Shown: positions 21,901 to 34,387 of the stretch, piece after piece
Layout: the number at the start of each line of letters is the position of its first letter
How positions within the stretch are numbered: the stretch's first letter is position 1
DNA from: Spirometra erinaceieuropaei
Lineage: Eukaryota > Platyhelminthes > Cestoda > Diphyllobothriidea > Diphyllobothriidae
NCBI GenBank assembly: GCA_902702965.1
Contig: CACRXP010000738.1
Location: 159,368 to 223,367 of the forward strand
Direction: 5' to 3'
Length of the DNA stretch: 64,000 nucleotides
The notes under the pieces: generated by a model
The model's input: only the letters and a program-made list of their open reading frames with translations
What the model was told of the DNA's origin: nothing
The model's database searches: none
Made by a program: the position numbers and the translations under genes

Positions 21901-24900
21901 TATTTTAAATTACAGTCGGTATAGATATTTCACGCCCAATTTTTCTTTCACCGATAATTTGGTTCACGTTTTGATATGGTTTCAGGGTCGGCGATTCAGA
22001 ATGCTCCCATGCTGATGAACGGCATATGTTAAAACAGACTATACGTACAGCAAAATGAATTGATGAACATTAAAATATCGGGGCTGAGTAATAACAATCT
22101 AACATTCGACTAGCAATTTGTTCAACCGTTTGCAAATTAGTTGTACGATAATGTTAACAATAAGGCTTAGAGAACATTGGCAACAGAAACATGCATTCGT
22201 AGGGCTTGTTTAAACAAAGAAGAATAAATCGCAGGACACAAGGTAGGCGAGAGAAAGAAGGTAGAAATCTCCGAATGAACAGACCTAGGCTTGAGGCGTG
22301 TGCTTAGAACGTAAACGTCATATGTTATAAGAATTTTCACAGTTGACCGTATAAAAGGTCTCAGATTGGCGGGAAAATAAACTAGCTGGTGAAATATTAA
22401 CACCAAGGTAGGTGAAAGAAAAAGGCTCATTAGTAAAGCTACTCCAGTATTGAAGACAAAAAGAGGGTCGCATTAAGATAATACATTGGACTGACTTGGA
22501 TTATTCAGTACTTTACTATCTTCCTGTAATCATACTTAGACAGACGTAATACCATTCCTTAGAGATCGGAGATGTGTGTGGTTTTTATGACGGTGGCGAA
22601 CTGCCATATTGCAAGGATATGTCTTAAATAGACAGTCGTTTGGGGCTTATAGATCACCAATGGGAAGAGATAAAACAAATATGATAAAATGAAATAATGG
22701 GAAGACAACATTCCTTTAGAACTATCGGAAATGTTCGCTTGCCGGGTTAGAGAAATTGGCAGCCTTGAGAACAGTTATGTCAACTGTATAAAGAAGGACC
22801 CCATTTAACTGATATTAGACTGTGCATCGTGTCATACGAGATTTATTTTAAAGTGAGTTTTGATGGTAGAGACAAGCTAAGCAGTTAGATTACGAGATGG
22901 AAAAACACATAGGTTGCCTGGAATTGTGCCGTAAGTCCTATCCTACGCTGTTGTACAACAACGCAAACGAGAGAAGTAATACATTGATGACCAAAATGTT
23001 AACTTCACAATATAAGAATATATGAGTTAAGTTGTGAGTTTTTCTGAAATAGTCGTTGTCAACAGTGCAATTCCTGCAACGGCTTGCAAATGATTGCAAA
23101 AATAAAACTCCATATGACATGATGCACAGTCTACCGTTGCCAAAGTAATTTCCGAGCCAAGAGATGACCTAGAATGGAGAGAAGTACGCGGATTCGTTGG
23201 TAAAGAGAGGATGGTGTAGGAGGATATTAAAGGTGGATGAGTAATAAAGAAAATATTTACATGTATAAATTGTGATCCTCACCGCGTTTTCTTAGTACAC
23301 AGTGGACCACATGAGTGACATAACCAACCGTTTAACGGATAGTAAAATATGAATATTAAAAGTATTTGGAAGCAGTCTTGCAGAGAACAGCCTTGCAATG
23401 GCTACCACAACTCGTTCAGCAGACAAATGATAAAATACTTGATAGGAGTGTTGAAGAAGTCTTAAGACTTGAAATGATGCTTAATGGACAGGAAGAATCA
23501 GGATACTTAGACTCTATGTGCACACGTTGTTAACTCCATCTGAGTATAAGTAAGTGTTTCGGCATACTTTGAGTGATCTATACTGACCAACCTGTGACAA
23601 ATCGAGGCTAATTTCCTTTTATTTAGATCATTATAAATTATTTGAGTAGATTAAATGTTAGAGAGAACGTTTTGGGCACGATTCCGCAAGGCATTACTTT
23701 ATCCGCGGATCATATTTCAGGGTTTCTTCGTCGTTGCAATAGAAAAGGAAGCTAAGAGGACGCAAATGGAGTAGCAAAATGTATCGTGTCAAAAATATCG
23801 ATCTTACGGCAAACGCGTGCAATAGTGTGTTTTATAGGTGCTCGTATCCTCAATATTCATGCATATATCAACAACTAAAGAAAGACGAAAATAAAGGGGA
23901 GAAGGACAGATTAAAAGACAATCTCACGCATGCAATATTTAGTCTCCTACAATTGCCACGGTAACGGCCTTAGGATTGTTGCGAAGACCTTGGTTATTAG
24001 AGGTGATATGTGCTTTGGAAGATCTTGAGACGTAAAATAATCCTAACTTGACAGCATTGACACATTTGTAACACAAAAAGTGCTTCAACTGCTTGGCTGA
24101 AATGGGTCCAAGTGCGACTTAAGCTAGAGTATTGTAGTAAGCAAACTAAAAAAACCCACAAGCGCGGTTGAGCATTGCTTTAATCGCTTTTGATAGGCCC
24201 AAAATACGAAACGATGAACGCAGGGTAATATGGCTAGTTTTCCTGTTAATCAGAATCGAAAACACAGACTAGGGCACACTCAAATATAGAAGAAAGGAAT
24301 ATTAGCAATAATTATGTACTTGGAAACTCAATTTGTAGCATTCATTTAAAAGGCTAAACCTCAACCTCTGCTCCATTATAAAGAATTTATTCAAGTGGCA
24401 AGCATCACAAGGAAAAAGAAGTAACTATCTGCTGATGGAAATTGCCACTCATCAATCTCTTTTGATGATGAAAATTTTTCGTCTTACTCTGTTCTTTCAT
24501 CAGCGGAATTCGTTTCTTTTCGTGTGTTTTGTTTAACATGGGAGGACTGGTATTAAGAAGAAAGCCAGAAGTTGCGAATTTGTTCGTTGGTTGATGCTTG
24601 TGGGCGGGGTGCTGACTAAATCGGTGTTTAACACAGTATGGGCTTCTGTTGACGGAAATTTAAGCATGGCTAAGCTGTAAGACCACAGATGCGAGAAAAT
24701 GGCATACAGTGCAGCAGTTAGCATCATGCGGGTGTTTTAGAGAAATTGGCGATTTCAGGTCTTTCGAGAAGATTCGAGCGTATTCTGGAGATGACCAGAT
24801 GTTCTACGTTCGAAACGTTTAAGAAAGAGGTCTTCATGGAATGTGAATGTTCTTGTAATAAAGCATAAACGTGTGTGACATTTAAAACACAATGGGATTT

Positions 24901-24980
24901 GTGAGATGAGCATTCAACTTTGAAGCAGGTCTATATCTGAGTGATAAGTGGGGCATAATATCAAATATCAACTACATCAT
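19000..24980 (+). repeat. Long duplicated block SD-A, copy 1
   Basis: Runs collinear with 40250-49330 for about 6 kb (excluding insertions there). Examples: the CCTAGACGAGGTCAT tract (20353 and 41597), the ATTCATATGTTTCCTAGAAA tract (20883 and 42127), the pair near 21130 and 42370, the ATCCGCGGATCATATTTCAG tract (23701 and 44951), and a CACGGTAACGGCCTTAGGAT tract (23957 and 45216). No coding frame is shared between copies over any useful length. No gene is called in it. Confidence 0.7.
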
Positions 24981-24989
24981 GACATCGGT

Positions 24990-25420
24990 GCAACCCTCCT
25001 TGCACGGCCCACTTCGTTTGACGTCGTTTATTTAAAGGCCGATTGTTTGGCCTAATCCGACCTGAAAGTAACTGTTACCCGATGTTATCCTACCCTCGTC
25101 GGACGCGCAGATAGAGGCCCCCACAGTGCTGTGAAAGCGTTTCGTAAAACCTGAGAAAACTTAACATGGCGGTTGACGGCTCGGTCGGTGGGAAGTGGGA
25201 CTTGCTGCACCTGCCTTGACGTATGATGTGAAAACATGTACGGAGATAAATGTTGTCACAGACACCATCGACGACTTATTCATACTAATAAGATGCATTC
25301 CTCAAACAAGTAGACTGTCTAAAAAGCGCTTGTCCAGCAATACTAACGTTTGCCTCACCAAGATACGCGGTGTCCATCAAATAAAACATCAAGTCTAGTC
25401 ATTCGTCATATCAGCTTTCC
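24990..25420 (+). repeat. Dispersed repeat R2, copy 1
   Basis: Parallel to 49610-50040 and inverted to 59630-60037. Shared words are CACTTCGTTTGACG, CGTCGGACGCGC, AACATGGCGGTTGAC, CACCTGCCTTGAC and CAAGTAGACT. It is GC-richer than the surroundings and lies at the right edge of SD-A in two of its three copies. It may be the terminus of a mobile element. Confidence 0.6.
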
Positions 25421-26589
25421 TGTCACTTTTCTCCGCGCGCATATCAAAAATTAGTCTAACTTTCATTTTCGAATTGATTTTACTTTTCTGACATTTTCAA
25501 ATTTTGTATTTTGTATTGATTTGCGTAATGCTTTTATAATTCCATGCGGTACATGAAACTTATCTGAATGTATTTTTGAGGTCTCTTCTTCAATTTTACG
25601 GTAAAGGCAAAGATTTTTATCCCAAAAACCTGAGTGCTTTAGATTATTTCGAACTCCTTATTATCTTTGGAGACTCCGCTATCAAAACCGTTCGAAAGAA
25701 ATCAAAGACAGTAATGGCCCTTGTTGCCCTTGAGCTAGAAACTTCCTGAGTGTGTCAATTAGACACGTAAATTTGTCCATGTTTTCTTCATTTGCGAATG
25801 CGCTTGTAAAACACAATGCATTTTGCTGCTGTATTTAGGGGACTGCGAGTAAAAACTGTGAGTTTACTTTCAGTGCATCTTCACCTAGCGAGATTTTCAC
25901 TGTTTTTCTCCACTTCTGTGGCGCATAAGATTCTCCGGTCAGTCGCCTCTTGAAAAACGTTCTAGCAAAACGTATTCATTTTTTATTACTCATCATATTC
26001 GGCGAATGATATGGGTTCATGTGTATGCAAATACTTTTATCACAGCGAATTTTTATTCTTTATAAGCTATTTTGTCAAAAATTGGATCCACAGTGGTCAT
26101 AAACACGGCCTCACTATTTTTATACCAATAAAATTAATTAAGAGGTTTATAATCTGTAAGAATTACTGCTGGAAAATGTGTGAATATCCCTGCTGACTGA
26201 CCAGAGATTATTCATACCAGCACAGATCATTGCGCATAATCACTTCTTCAAATATTTCGATTAATGTGAATATGTGATTGTGGTTTGCACAGTTAAACAC
26301 GCAAGTGAAAACAGTATGTTCATATAATGAAAGTGGATCTTGCACATTCACTTTTTCATGACTCATGTTTTACTGTTAATGAGATCTAAACAATCAGATC
26401 GCTGATTGTACCGGATTTTATGTGTTGGAATAAGAGACACGTAAAGTAGTTTGTGGTCAAATAATCTGAATGGGGCAATTTCTGTGGGATGGTTCTAGCC
26501 TACTACCGCTTATCTCACTTGAAATATTGTCGGTAAGTTGCCCGCACGATTGAGACTATGGTGAAATGTTTTTATATTACTATTTATTA
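25421..26589. other. Gene-free stretch
   Basis: Only the 11.0-11.15 kb similarities (near 26010 and 26380) are visible. No exon, element end or conserved frame seen. Confidence 0.4.
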
Positions 26590-26775
26590 AATATATTAAG
26601 TACGTAGGACAGAAAACAGATCTCATTGCCGACGGACTGGGTGTCGAAATATCAAGCCACTTCACAGGCTTTAATGCATAGAAGGACAGTTGAAAATATA
26701 TTGCTATCTGGGACAACATTAACTCGCCACATTTCATGCAGCGGTTTCGAAAAAAAAAACAGAACAGAAACGAGC
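26590..26775 (+). repeat. Fragment of repeat R1 (5' part)
   Basis: Resembles 50510-50650 (a GGTGTC(A/G)AAAT tract, then TTTCGAAAAAA). It sits in the orientation expected downstream of minus-strand gene C, 1.2 kb beyond its stop. Confidence 0.45.
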
Positions 26776-27440
26776 TTTTCATAAAGGTTGATTACAATGA
26801 AGATTACCTGTCAGACATTTGTGACATTATCCTCGTTAAACAGCACCCTGACTAAGACATTCATAGAGGGTCAAGAATGGACGAACCGACAATGTTGCGT
26901 TGTCGATTGAACGGTGATCTTCGTAGACGTCCAGGTCGTCAAAAACAATCAAACAATTTTTGCTTAAACGTATTTCACTATAATCCTTATATTTTCATAT
27001 TGAGGCGTACTCATTATTTGACTTTTTTCCCGTGGAAATCACTCTCTGCACATTCGCTCAACTCTAACCTACTTGGTATAACATCAAATCCACTCCCGCA
27101 TATCATAAATACAAAGAAAGTTACCTTACCAATAAATATATTAGAAGAGTGCGATGAAAACCTGTTTGCCTTTAAATTATTTATTTGACCTTGATTATCC
27201 TCTAACTACTAGAATACCGTACTTAATTTATGCGCAACCAGAAACACAAAATATGTCAGAAAACAAATGCATTCCTTTGCAAATTTAGATTCAGCAAACC
27301 GGTACGCGTATAAATGTGACCTAATTTTCCATGTTTTTGGAAATTTGCACAAAAGGCAGTGCTTAAACATAATTGCATTGCTATGTATGTAATCATATTT
27401 CAACCGAAAAAAATCATCATAGAAATAATTGTTGATGTGG
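26776..27440. other. Gene-free stretch
   Basis: Contains a 103-codon plus frame (26877-27188) with no motif, no repeat homologue and no splice context that I can support. Confidence 0.35.
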
Positions 27441-27940
27441 CGGAAACATGATTTCCACTTTACAATAGTGTCACTGGAATGTGGTTTCCAAAATTGCAAA
27501 ATCATTCTAACGTCCTTTTTCTTTCTGTAGATGTGACGCATATGGTGAAGTATCCTGTATATATTTTGATCCGCCCACTAGGATTTTAATTTCTAGGTAG
27601 ACGCGGCATTACTGAGTAGGCTGATTCGTGAGTGATTAATTAATTTGAAAAGTTGAGCGGTATGCTATAATACTTTACCATAATGCCGACGGTCGTTTGT
27701 TCATGCACAAATAATGATCGCGTGCATTTATGTTCTACTTACTATCGTACGTCTCTGCATGCAGAATTTAATTACAATTACAAACTTTTTATCTAAATAA
27801 TCTTTAAAGATACACCGAATAAAATACGCTGTTTGAAACTTCTGACTTATATGCGTCAGTTGAAATAGAAAACGTAATGAGCTGATTGCAAAAGTGTATT
27901 GCTAGACTTTGAACATTCAAGATTGCAAGTTTGACTATGT
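27441..27940 (-). other. Gene C 3' flank (minus orientation)
   Basis: Shares blocks with 51490-51840 (TGATTAATTAATTTG, TCATGCACAAAT) and with the inverted plus-strand flanks of A, B and D (TTAGTCTC/GTCTCTGCATGCA region). Confidence 0.5.
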
Positions 27941-30060
27941 CTATATTGCTAGACACGTTAACTTGTCTGGAAGAATAACGAGGGAACCCAGACTTTTATA
28001 GGAACAGCTAGGAAATTGCCTGGTACGCAAGGCCAATTTTGTGTAAATTGGAAGTTGTGGTATGAATGCATTGGCCCAACAACTAAACGGTTCTCCTGTC
28101 CTTGTTGGAAGCACATTGGAGACAGTTGCATCCAAATAGTGAAAGTCGACATCAACAAGACGAAAACGGAATTCGTTCCAAATGACACCGCATTCTGCAC
28201 GGTACTCAAATGTAGCCAGAGCATTGATGTGGTTCACTCGAATTTCCGCGAACTTTTCTTCCGTTATCAGATCGTCGGAGGTCTGCGAGCCGCCTTCTGT
28301 ATTCTAAGCAAATTACAAGGTACAAAGCACTGCACCGCAAAAAGGTCATGTTGTTATTGAAAATAGAGTAAACTTAAGGAAATGGAAACAAATTATTTAG
28401 TTATAATTTTAAGTGTCTAAAATACTACGGTTTTACTTGTATAGAATATGAAAAAACTTAGTTGTTGAATGCGAATGTAACAATTAATTAAATAAGCATT
28501 CATCAGAAAACATCTCGTTTGGTTCACTAAGTGCAATCTAATGGCGAGACAGTTCATAATAGCCAGTTTACTCGCAATCGCGAGATATAATAATTTTTAT
28601 AAACCTACCGAAGTCTCTAAAGAATATCTTATATACGGAAAGTAAATTTGACACACGATTGTCATATTAAAACTAGGCTGAATTTTTAACCGATAACAGC
28701 CGACGATGACAGGTTTGTCAGACACTTTCAGGCGCATCCTAGTGTAGGTTTTTGGATTATGGTATATTCTCCAAAAGTCTGTCGGAATTCGTTGAAGCAG
28801 ATAATAATGGTCCATGCCATCGTTTTTGCATTTATGTGGTTCTACAACAAACGGTGAATTAATAATTGAAACCGACCAAATGTGGTAAATTCCTTACAAA
28901 AAATATTTCTTTCGACTACTTTTAGAGATTTTAAAAGTCGATATTTCACCAAAACACTGAGTGTATGTATTTATATGTTTTTTTACGCAACTCAACGTGT
29001 TGAGCAAAATTGTACTTAATGTGCATATTTTTAAAATCATAAATTTTCAAAGACAACAGTTTATAATATAAAAGGTTATATCAACCTCTTAAGTTATATC
29101 TGCACATGCTGTAAACAACGTATATACACATTTATTGCTTATCAACCTCCAAAGTAAATATTTCATATTTTGATTATAGAATTGTCTGACACTTTTCGAA
29201 TACTAAGCATTTCTTTATCCAATTATTTTGATAGATGTTGGAATATCTGAAGTCACAATTAAGATACGTTCAGTTTAGTTTTATTAACATTATTAATTAC
29301 GCTCCTGTTACTGATCATCAATGCATTTCCAGTTTAAGCGATAAGGAATATTGTGCTACGTCCGCCGTGCACGGCTAGCATTCTAAAACCAGTCGATGCT
29401 GACGAAGGGTTAAGTACTTATCTTAGGCATACCTGATTATTTTAAATGTAGAAAGGTTTAAGTATTTTGAATTGGATACACTTATGTTTACCGTTATTTG
29501 CAATCACCACTAAAGAAGCTTATTCACAAACAAGATACATAAACATCCTTTGCAAAAATGACACTGGCTTTCCTTTAGACAAGATTAAAAACGATTAAAA
29601 TAAATTGTTTATACGGGTGAAGCCACATGATACGCATTTAAATGGCCGGCTTGAATATTTCATTAAGAACGAATGCGTCATTTACGAAGTAGAATAGTTA
29701 GTTAATATTTTTTTGCAAAAGATATACCCGAAAACTTTTGAATTTAATAAATAATTTATAAAATGCCCTATCTTGGCGAAATGCATATACATACTGAGGA
29801 ATATTTAGGCACGGTTTCCTAACTTTGGGAGGTAAAATAAAGTCCATCTTCTGTTCCGATATATGTTTTTAAAATAAGCACTCACTTCAGACGACAATGC
29901 CATTTTTAAGTTTTTTGGGTTCCTCGAAAATATAAGGAAAATATAGAACATTCAAGATTACTGCAAACTACACACAAGCACCTTTACCCTCAAAGTGTCT
30001 GCAGCCGTTGACGGATATAACAGGCCAAAATACAAATAAAAGTGTAGACAAAAGTCCCAT
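27941..30060 (-). CDS. Secreted two-module Cys-containing protein, gene C (intact)
   Basis: Exons on the minus strand are 30060-29988, 28841-28609 and 28303-27941, giving 222 aa with the same junction phases as B and D. The donors are G|GTAAAG and TCG|GTAGGT; acceptors are TTGTAG and TGCTTAG. The signal peptide has the core LLSTLLFVFWPVI. Exon 2 has KCKNDGMDHYYLLQRI, VSDKP, VGC and an NMT sequon before CQIYFPYIRYSL. Exon 3 has ATFEYRAEC, RLVDVDFHYL, FSC, PSC and an ending of TCLAI. The Cys near residue 107 is replaced by Gly and the second sequon (ANAS elsewhere) is ANAF. Introns are 1146 and 305 nt, the second the shortest in the family. Confidence 0.75.
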
Positions 30061-30105
30061 TGATTTGCATAAGCGTCGTCCCGAAGAATTACACTTTTCT
30101 GCCTG

Positions 30106-30111
30106 TTTATA
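30106..30111 (-). promoter_or_regulatory. TATA box of gene C
   Basis: TATAAA on the minus strand, 51 nt before the ATG at 30060, in the context TACTATAAA shared with gene B. Confidence 0.6.
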
Positions 30112-30603
30112 GTACACAAAATTCGCCAGGCGGCGCAGCCGCAATTCAGCCAAATTTATTGGTGATTGCAATAAATGCCATTGGCGGAATGCGGCGCTCA
30201 CTGGTTGCCAGAGACGAAACTTGACTCGCAGACTACTATAGTACACTGCGATCATTGAAGTGTTATCGTGTCAAATGTGGGGCTGAATGTCATAGTCTTC
30301 GTCGAATATCTTGTTCATGAAGCCGAGAAACAAAGAAAAAGCCAGTCGGCTATCGGCGATTGAAAACATAAACCAAAGTAGGAATATACGCTGACACACG
30401 GCCCCTCACATTCTTAACCACAGTGCATAATGCTGGACAATTTTATGCTTTTTCTTAAATTACTACCAAGACGCATCTCAGGTAGGCTATTGCCTTATAA
30501 AAGCCTTCGAGCCTTTACAAATGGGACAGTGCAAGAAAGGATAAATTTATGAAGACAAAATAACAAAATGTACGCTGGCATCACTGACGACCCAACCTAT
30601 AAA

Positions 30604-30636
30604 GTGACCGCTAAATCACTGGCAGACTATATGGGT
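30604..30636 (-). promoter_or_regulatory. Conserved upstream motif, copy 5
   Basis: On the minus strand: CCATATAGTCTGCCAGTGAT then TTAGCGGTCAC, about 550 nt upstream of the gene C ATG, the same distance as in gene B. Confidence 0.42.
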
Positions 30637-30639
30637 TGT

Positions 30640-31929
30640 CGACAATAAACGCCTTTCTATTCACGGACGCGAGGTGCGACATCATAGTTTGCCTTACCTC
30701 GCATACCGTGCTGAATTTCTGACAGACGTTTTGTCAATCTAATAACAGACTTGTAGTTGCATTGATAGTCATGTCATATTCTTCCATACAACAATGAAAT
30801 TGCCAGTTTATTTTCTGAAACTTGCGAGTCATCTTTGTCAAATGTTGCTTTGCCTTCACCTCTTTTGTTTTCCTCGTCTCTATTGAACAGTTGAAACCCA
30901 GGAAGCATAATCACCTCAAAATTAACCTGTTCGGACAATCATGTCTGTGTTATTGATATACATTCTGGTCTGAGGCTGTAGATATTGGTAGGTCATTCAC
31001 CTGGTTTTGAAAGTACAGTTTGCGCGTTAGTTTACAAGAATATAAGTTTAGAATTCCTGCGACATTTTTACCCTTAAACAGCCTCAGTTCTATATATGCG
31101 GTCATTTGATTCGGCTTGATCCAGATGGGAAGATAGAATGTCATTTTGCTATCTCACTATTATAGATTGTCAAGCCGTGTTCTCTGTTGTTTCGCCGTGT
31201 TTCATATTCTTGGACAGGTTCGCAGCGTCGCATTCTTTCTATCGGTCAATAGTATGGCTTTAAATACACTCACGCTTGTAAATAAGTCAGTCAGGAACAC
31301 CAAGAAATGATTTGTTTCGTCCGCTTGTTGCTACCAAGGACGATATTAAGGGGGCTTGGTCGCATCTGTGGATCAGGATTTCTACGACCAACAATGCCAA
31401 ACGCCTAAAGGACTGTGGTATATTTTGTTGATTGCAGCATTCCGTTTAGGCTGTTATAACGCGGCAGCGAGTCGTTCCCTGGGAACCTGTCGGGGCTCTC
31501 CAAAAGACCCCACATTATGATGCAATGGTCCTTGTTAAACATTCCTCTGATTTTTGTAATTTAAGCGTCATTTACTGGTATTATGGACTCCACAAATTAA
31601 GCTGGCTAGGAATAAGCGTCTGCCATATTTGTTTTTCGTCCCTTGTTAAGAGATCGCGATTCGTTACTATGTCGGTGATGCGCAATGCTACCCATTAGAG
31701 ACCTCTGTGGTGAATTTGACCCCCATTAATTAGAGGAGACCTCAACTCGGCGCACTATTCTTTTGACTTGGATAATTCCAACCGTTGACTAGTTGGATAC
31801 AATAACCCCTGTTAGCAAAAAACGTGTAGTCTGCAATCTTCGCGTCCATCTGTGCAAGAGAAAACACATTTATTATTAGCGGCTGCGCACTAGTAAATGA
31901 CGCAATAATGGAGACTGTTTTTCATTAAA
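30640..31929. other. Gene-free stretch between divergent genes C and D
   Basis: About 30650-30790 continues the duplicated upstream block of unit C (compare 13490-13610 inverted). Beyond about 30800 I see no repeated block or supported frame. Confidence 0.4.
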
Positions 31930-32165
31930 ACATCTATTCGCAAGGTCATGTTGATGATGTCTTCGTCAAAATCGCCTGCGTCGTATTATATCCCGCCCAA
32001 AATGCTACACGTAATTGCTGGAGAACTGCTAAATCCGTTTTTAGACATCTTTCAGGCCTCATTGAAGCAGGCTATTAACCCGTTTAAACAAGATAGAAAA
32101 CGTCTAGATGGAAGGTTCTTGTTGCAAAAGCAGGAATCGAGCAGAAATACAAAACGTCAGGCTAG
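31930..32165 (+). mobile_element. LINE (CR1/Jockey-type) RT fragment
   Basis: The frame from 31948 reads SSKSPASYYIPPKMLHVIAG then ELLNPFLDIFQASL, matching the start of a CR1/Jockey-type RT (the K-S-P-G-x-D-x-I-P-x-x-x-L region). The neighbouring frame gives NRAEIQN just after, so there is a frameshift. It is only about 235 bp, followed directly by a Penelope fragment. Confidence 0.6.
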
Positions 32166-32204
32166 TAAAGCTCTTGTCCCGGCGATCATCTCAACTTCTT
32201 CAAG

Positions 32205-33600
32205 TCTGCTTTCTGAGACTCCTCTCTTTGCTTCTTATAAGAGTATATGCATTTGGGCACAAGAAGCTTCGATCGGCCCGGCGATGTGAAACCTTCGACC
32301 TTCCGGAGGTCACTACGTATTCGTGGATCCGGTTTCTGCACAGGTATCTCGACCATAATGCGTTGCGAATTCTGTTTTATACAAGTCCTCGTTTAAAACG
32401 CATTTGCCGAGACGAGCAGTATTTCAACATGGCAGATGGATGATCCGAGTATTCCTTCAAGATTGTCACGCGAGAAGTCGCAAGTGCCTTCAAAGGATTC
32501 ACTAAGAAAAAACCAAATGCTGTGAGTTTGTGGAAGAGATCGGTGCGAATTGGCTCCCGCAGACGATATCTGAACAAGCCCGCAAACAGAGTATGATACG
32601 CAACGCTGCACTGGAGAACAAATTCCGAAAGCAGCCAAATCCAACTTCGTCCAGAAACGACAAAATGGTGGACAACCGTTCGTCAAAGGAGCTGACATAA
32701 GGTCAGATGCAGATTTTACGGCACGAACCTTCATTAAACATGGCTGACGTCAAACATGTTAACATGATAGCAGCAGCGGAGTCAATCCTTTGTCAAACGA
32801 ACGCAGTGGACGAGACAAAGAGTCTTATCCGGCACCAATTATCGCCTTTCCGGATGCCCTGGTTGTCGCGGCAAGTGCTTCCGAAGGACGAAATTGATGC
32901 GCTTAGAGAACTTGAGGCCGACAAAGACCTGTTCATCGTGCCAGCGGATAAAGTGTGCGCCACGGGTGTACTGGACAGAACATACTTTCTTCAAATAGCC
33001 AACACTTTACTGGAAGACATATGTGCAATAAACCCTTTAAAAACGCCGACACGTAAAAACAATTCTACAATGTCGGCTTAGGAAAACTCCGGTGCAATAA
33101 CACCGACCAACAGGCGCATGGCAAGAGCCCAAAATACGGGTTTAGCCAGATTCCATGAGCTCTCGAAGCCGATTCTCTGGGGCCCATGTGTCGCCCAAAG
33201 AGGCTCCAACGTAAGGACTGGCTAAGTGGCTGATCCGGCCTCTCAAGTTCGTGACCGCTGAATCAGACACCACGGACACTTCGTCAGCACAATTCCTGGA
33301 GAAAATCATAGGGCTAAGCCTCCATCCAAATGAGGTCATGGTACCTTTTGATGTTACATCCCGTTTTATTTCTATTCCCCAGGATCTGGCGTTCGAGACA
33401 ATCGAGCTGCTTCTACAAAGCAAATACTAGGAAACGTAGAATCGTCTTAGACACGTCCGAATCTTTCAGCTCATGAAGCTCTGTCTCAAGACGAACTTCA
33501 AATTTGACGGGACATTTGAAACCAATGTATCACAGATGTACTTTAAATAGTCGTTTTGTACTGAGTAGTGAATTGAAGAACTTTGCATTGAAGTTCGTTC
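32205..33600 (+). mobile_element. Penelope-like fragment: N-terminus to early RT, decayed
   Basis: LSETPLFASYKS (32209) and RFLHRYLDHNALR are N-terminal Penelope-like words. The frame 32707-33081 gives the pre-RT region (ALRELEADKDLFIVPADK, then VLDRTYF and LLED). About 33330-33425 reads VPFDVTSRFISIPQDL, the RT motif A region. Many stops and frameshifts follow, and the copy ends near 33600 before the YxDD motif. The inverted copy at 54660-56170 ends at the same point. Confidence 0.72.
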
Positions 33601-34080
33601 ACATGCTTGAGGTACCCTGTGAATATGTCAAATGGAGTTCGACGTTACATATCCGCCAACATCATTTATATTTTTAAAGGCGAATCACACGGTGCGACAT
33701 TAATTATCATCATTCTTCAATAAAACCTGCACGTTTTTGTAATTTTGAGTAAGAAAAGCAGTTTCATTTGGGCTGGGGAACATCCGTATGACAAATTCGG
33801 CCGGCGCTGGTGTTTTTGTTGAAGACAAATGAATCCACAATATGAAGTACTATTAGATTAAACGATCGTGGACTTCGTAAATGTGAGGTTTACATATACC
33901 AAACCGATTTATTGGGTGTGAATGGACATGACGTTCCGCCTGGAAAGTGAATAAATAGATACACATTTTTTTGTTTTACCCTTTCGTACAAGACGTATAC
34001 GATAATTGCAATAACGCATTCTGTCAACGCATTCAGATGTCTGGTGCACAGGTTGCAATGTCGTATGCTGCAGTTATCGT
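33601..34080 (+). repeat. Flank shared with the other Penelope copy (inverted)
   Basis: Runs inverted-collinear with about 54090-54640: the AAATTTGTCATACGGATG-like tract, the CTGGTGCACAG tract and the ACCTCAAGCATG-like tract all recur in order. So Penelope fragment and flank were duplicated together. It replaces the usual promoter-side motif of gene D. Confidence 0.6.
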
Positions 34081-34330
34081 AAACTTCGATAGCAAATTGG
34101 GTCTTTTTTAATTTTAGGTTTTGTGCACAATATGCTTGAGAAAGGTTATTACAGCTATCTTCACATTTTCAAACGATAAGATTTCCATGGGCGCGGTGTA
34201 CTACAGCATTCCAAGAGTCATGTTTCGTACCCTGCAAGCAGAGGGCGACTTGTTCTGCCAATCACATTTAATGCACTCTCCAATTAATTTGGCTTAACTT
34301 TTGCAGCGCCGCTTGGAGCAATGCGCGTAT

Positions 34331-34336
34331 TATAAA
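34331..34336 (+). promoter_or_regulatory. TATA box of gene D
   Basis: TATAAA in TATTATAAACG, 57 nt before the ATG at 34388. The surrounding proximal promoter resembles B and C, but the distal motif is missing because Penelope-linked sequence lies there instead. Confidence 0.6.
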
Positions 34337-34387
34337 CGCAAACTGAAAAAAAATTCTATACATCAGGGACGTCGCTTTTGCAAATCA

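Noticed and set aside
24757..24815. Third hammerhead-like site (GGAGATGACC ... CGAAACGTT)
   Set aside because: No pairing stem II between the core words, and the duplicate at 49000-49040 has lost the GAAA element.
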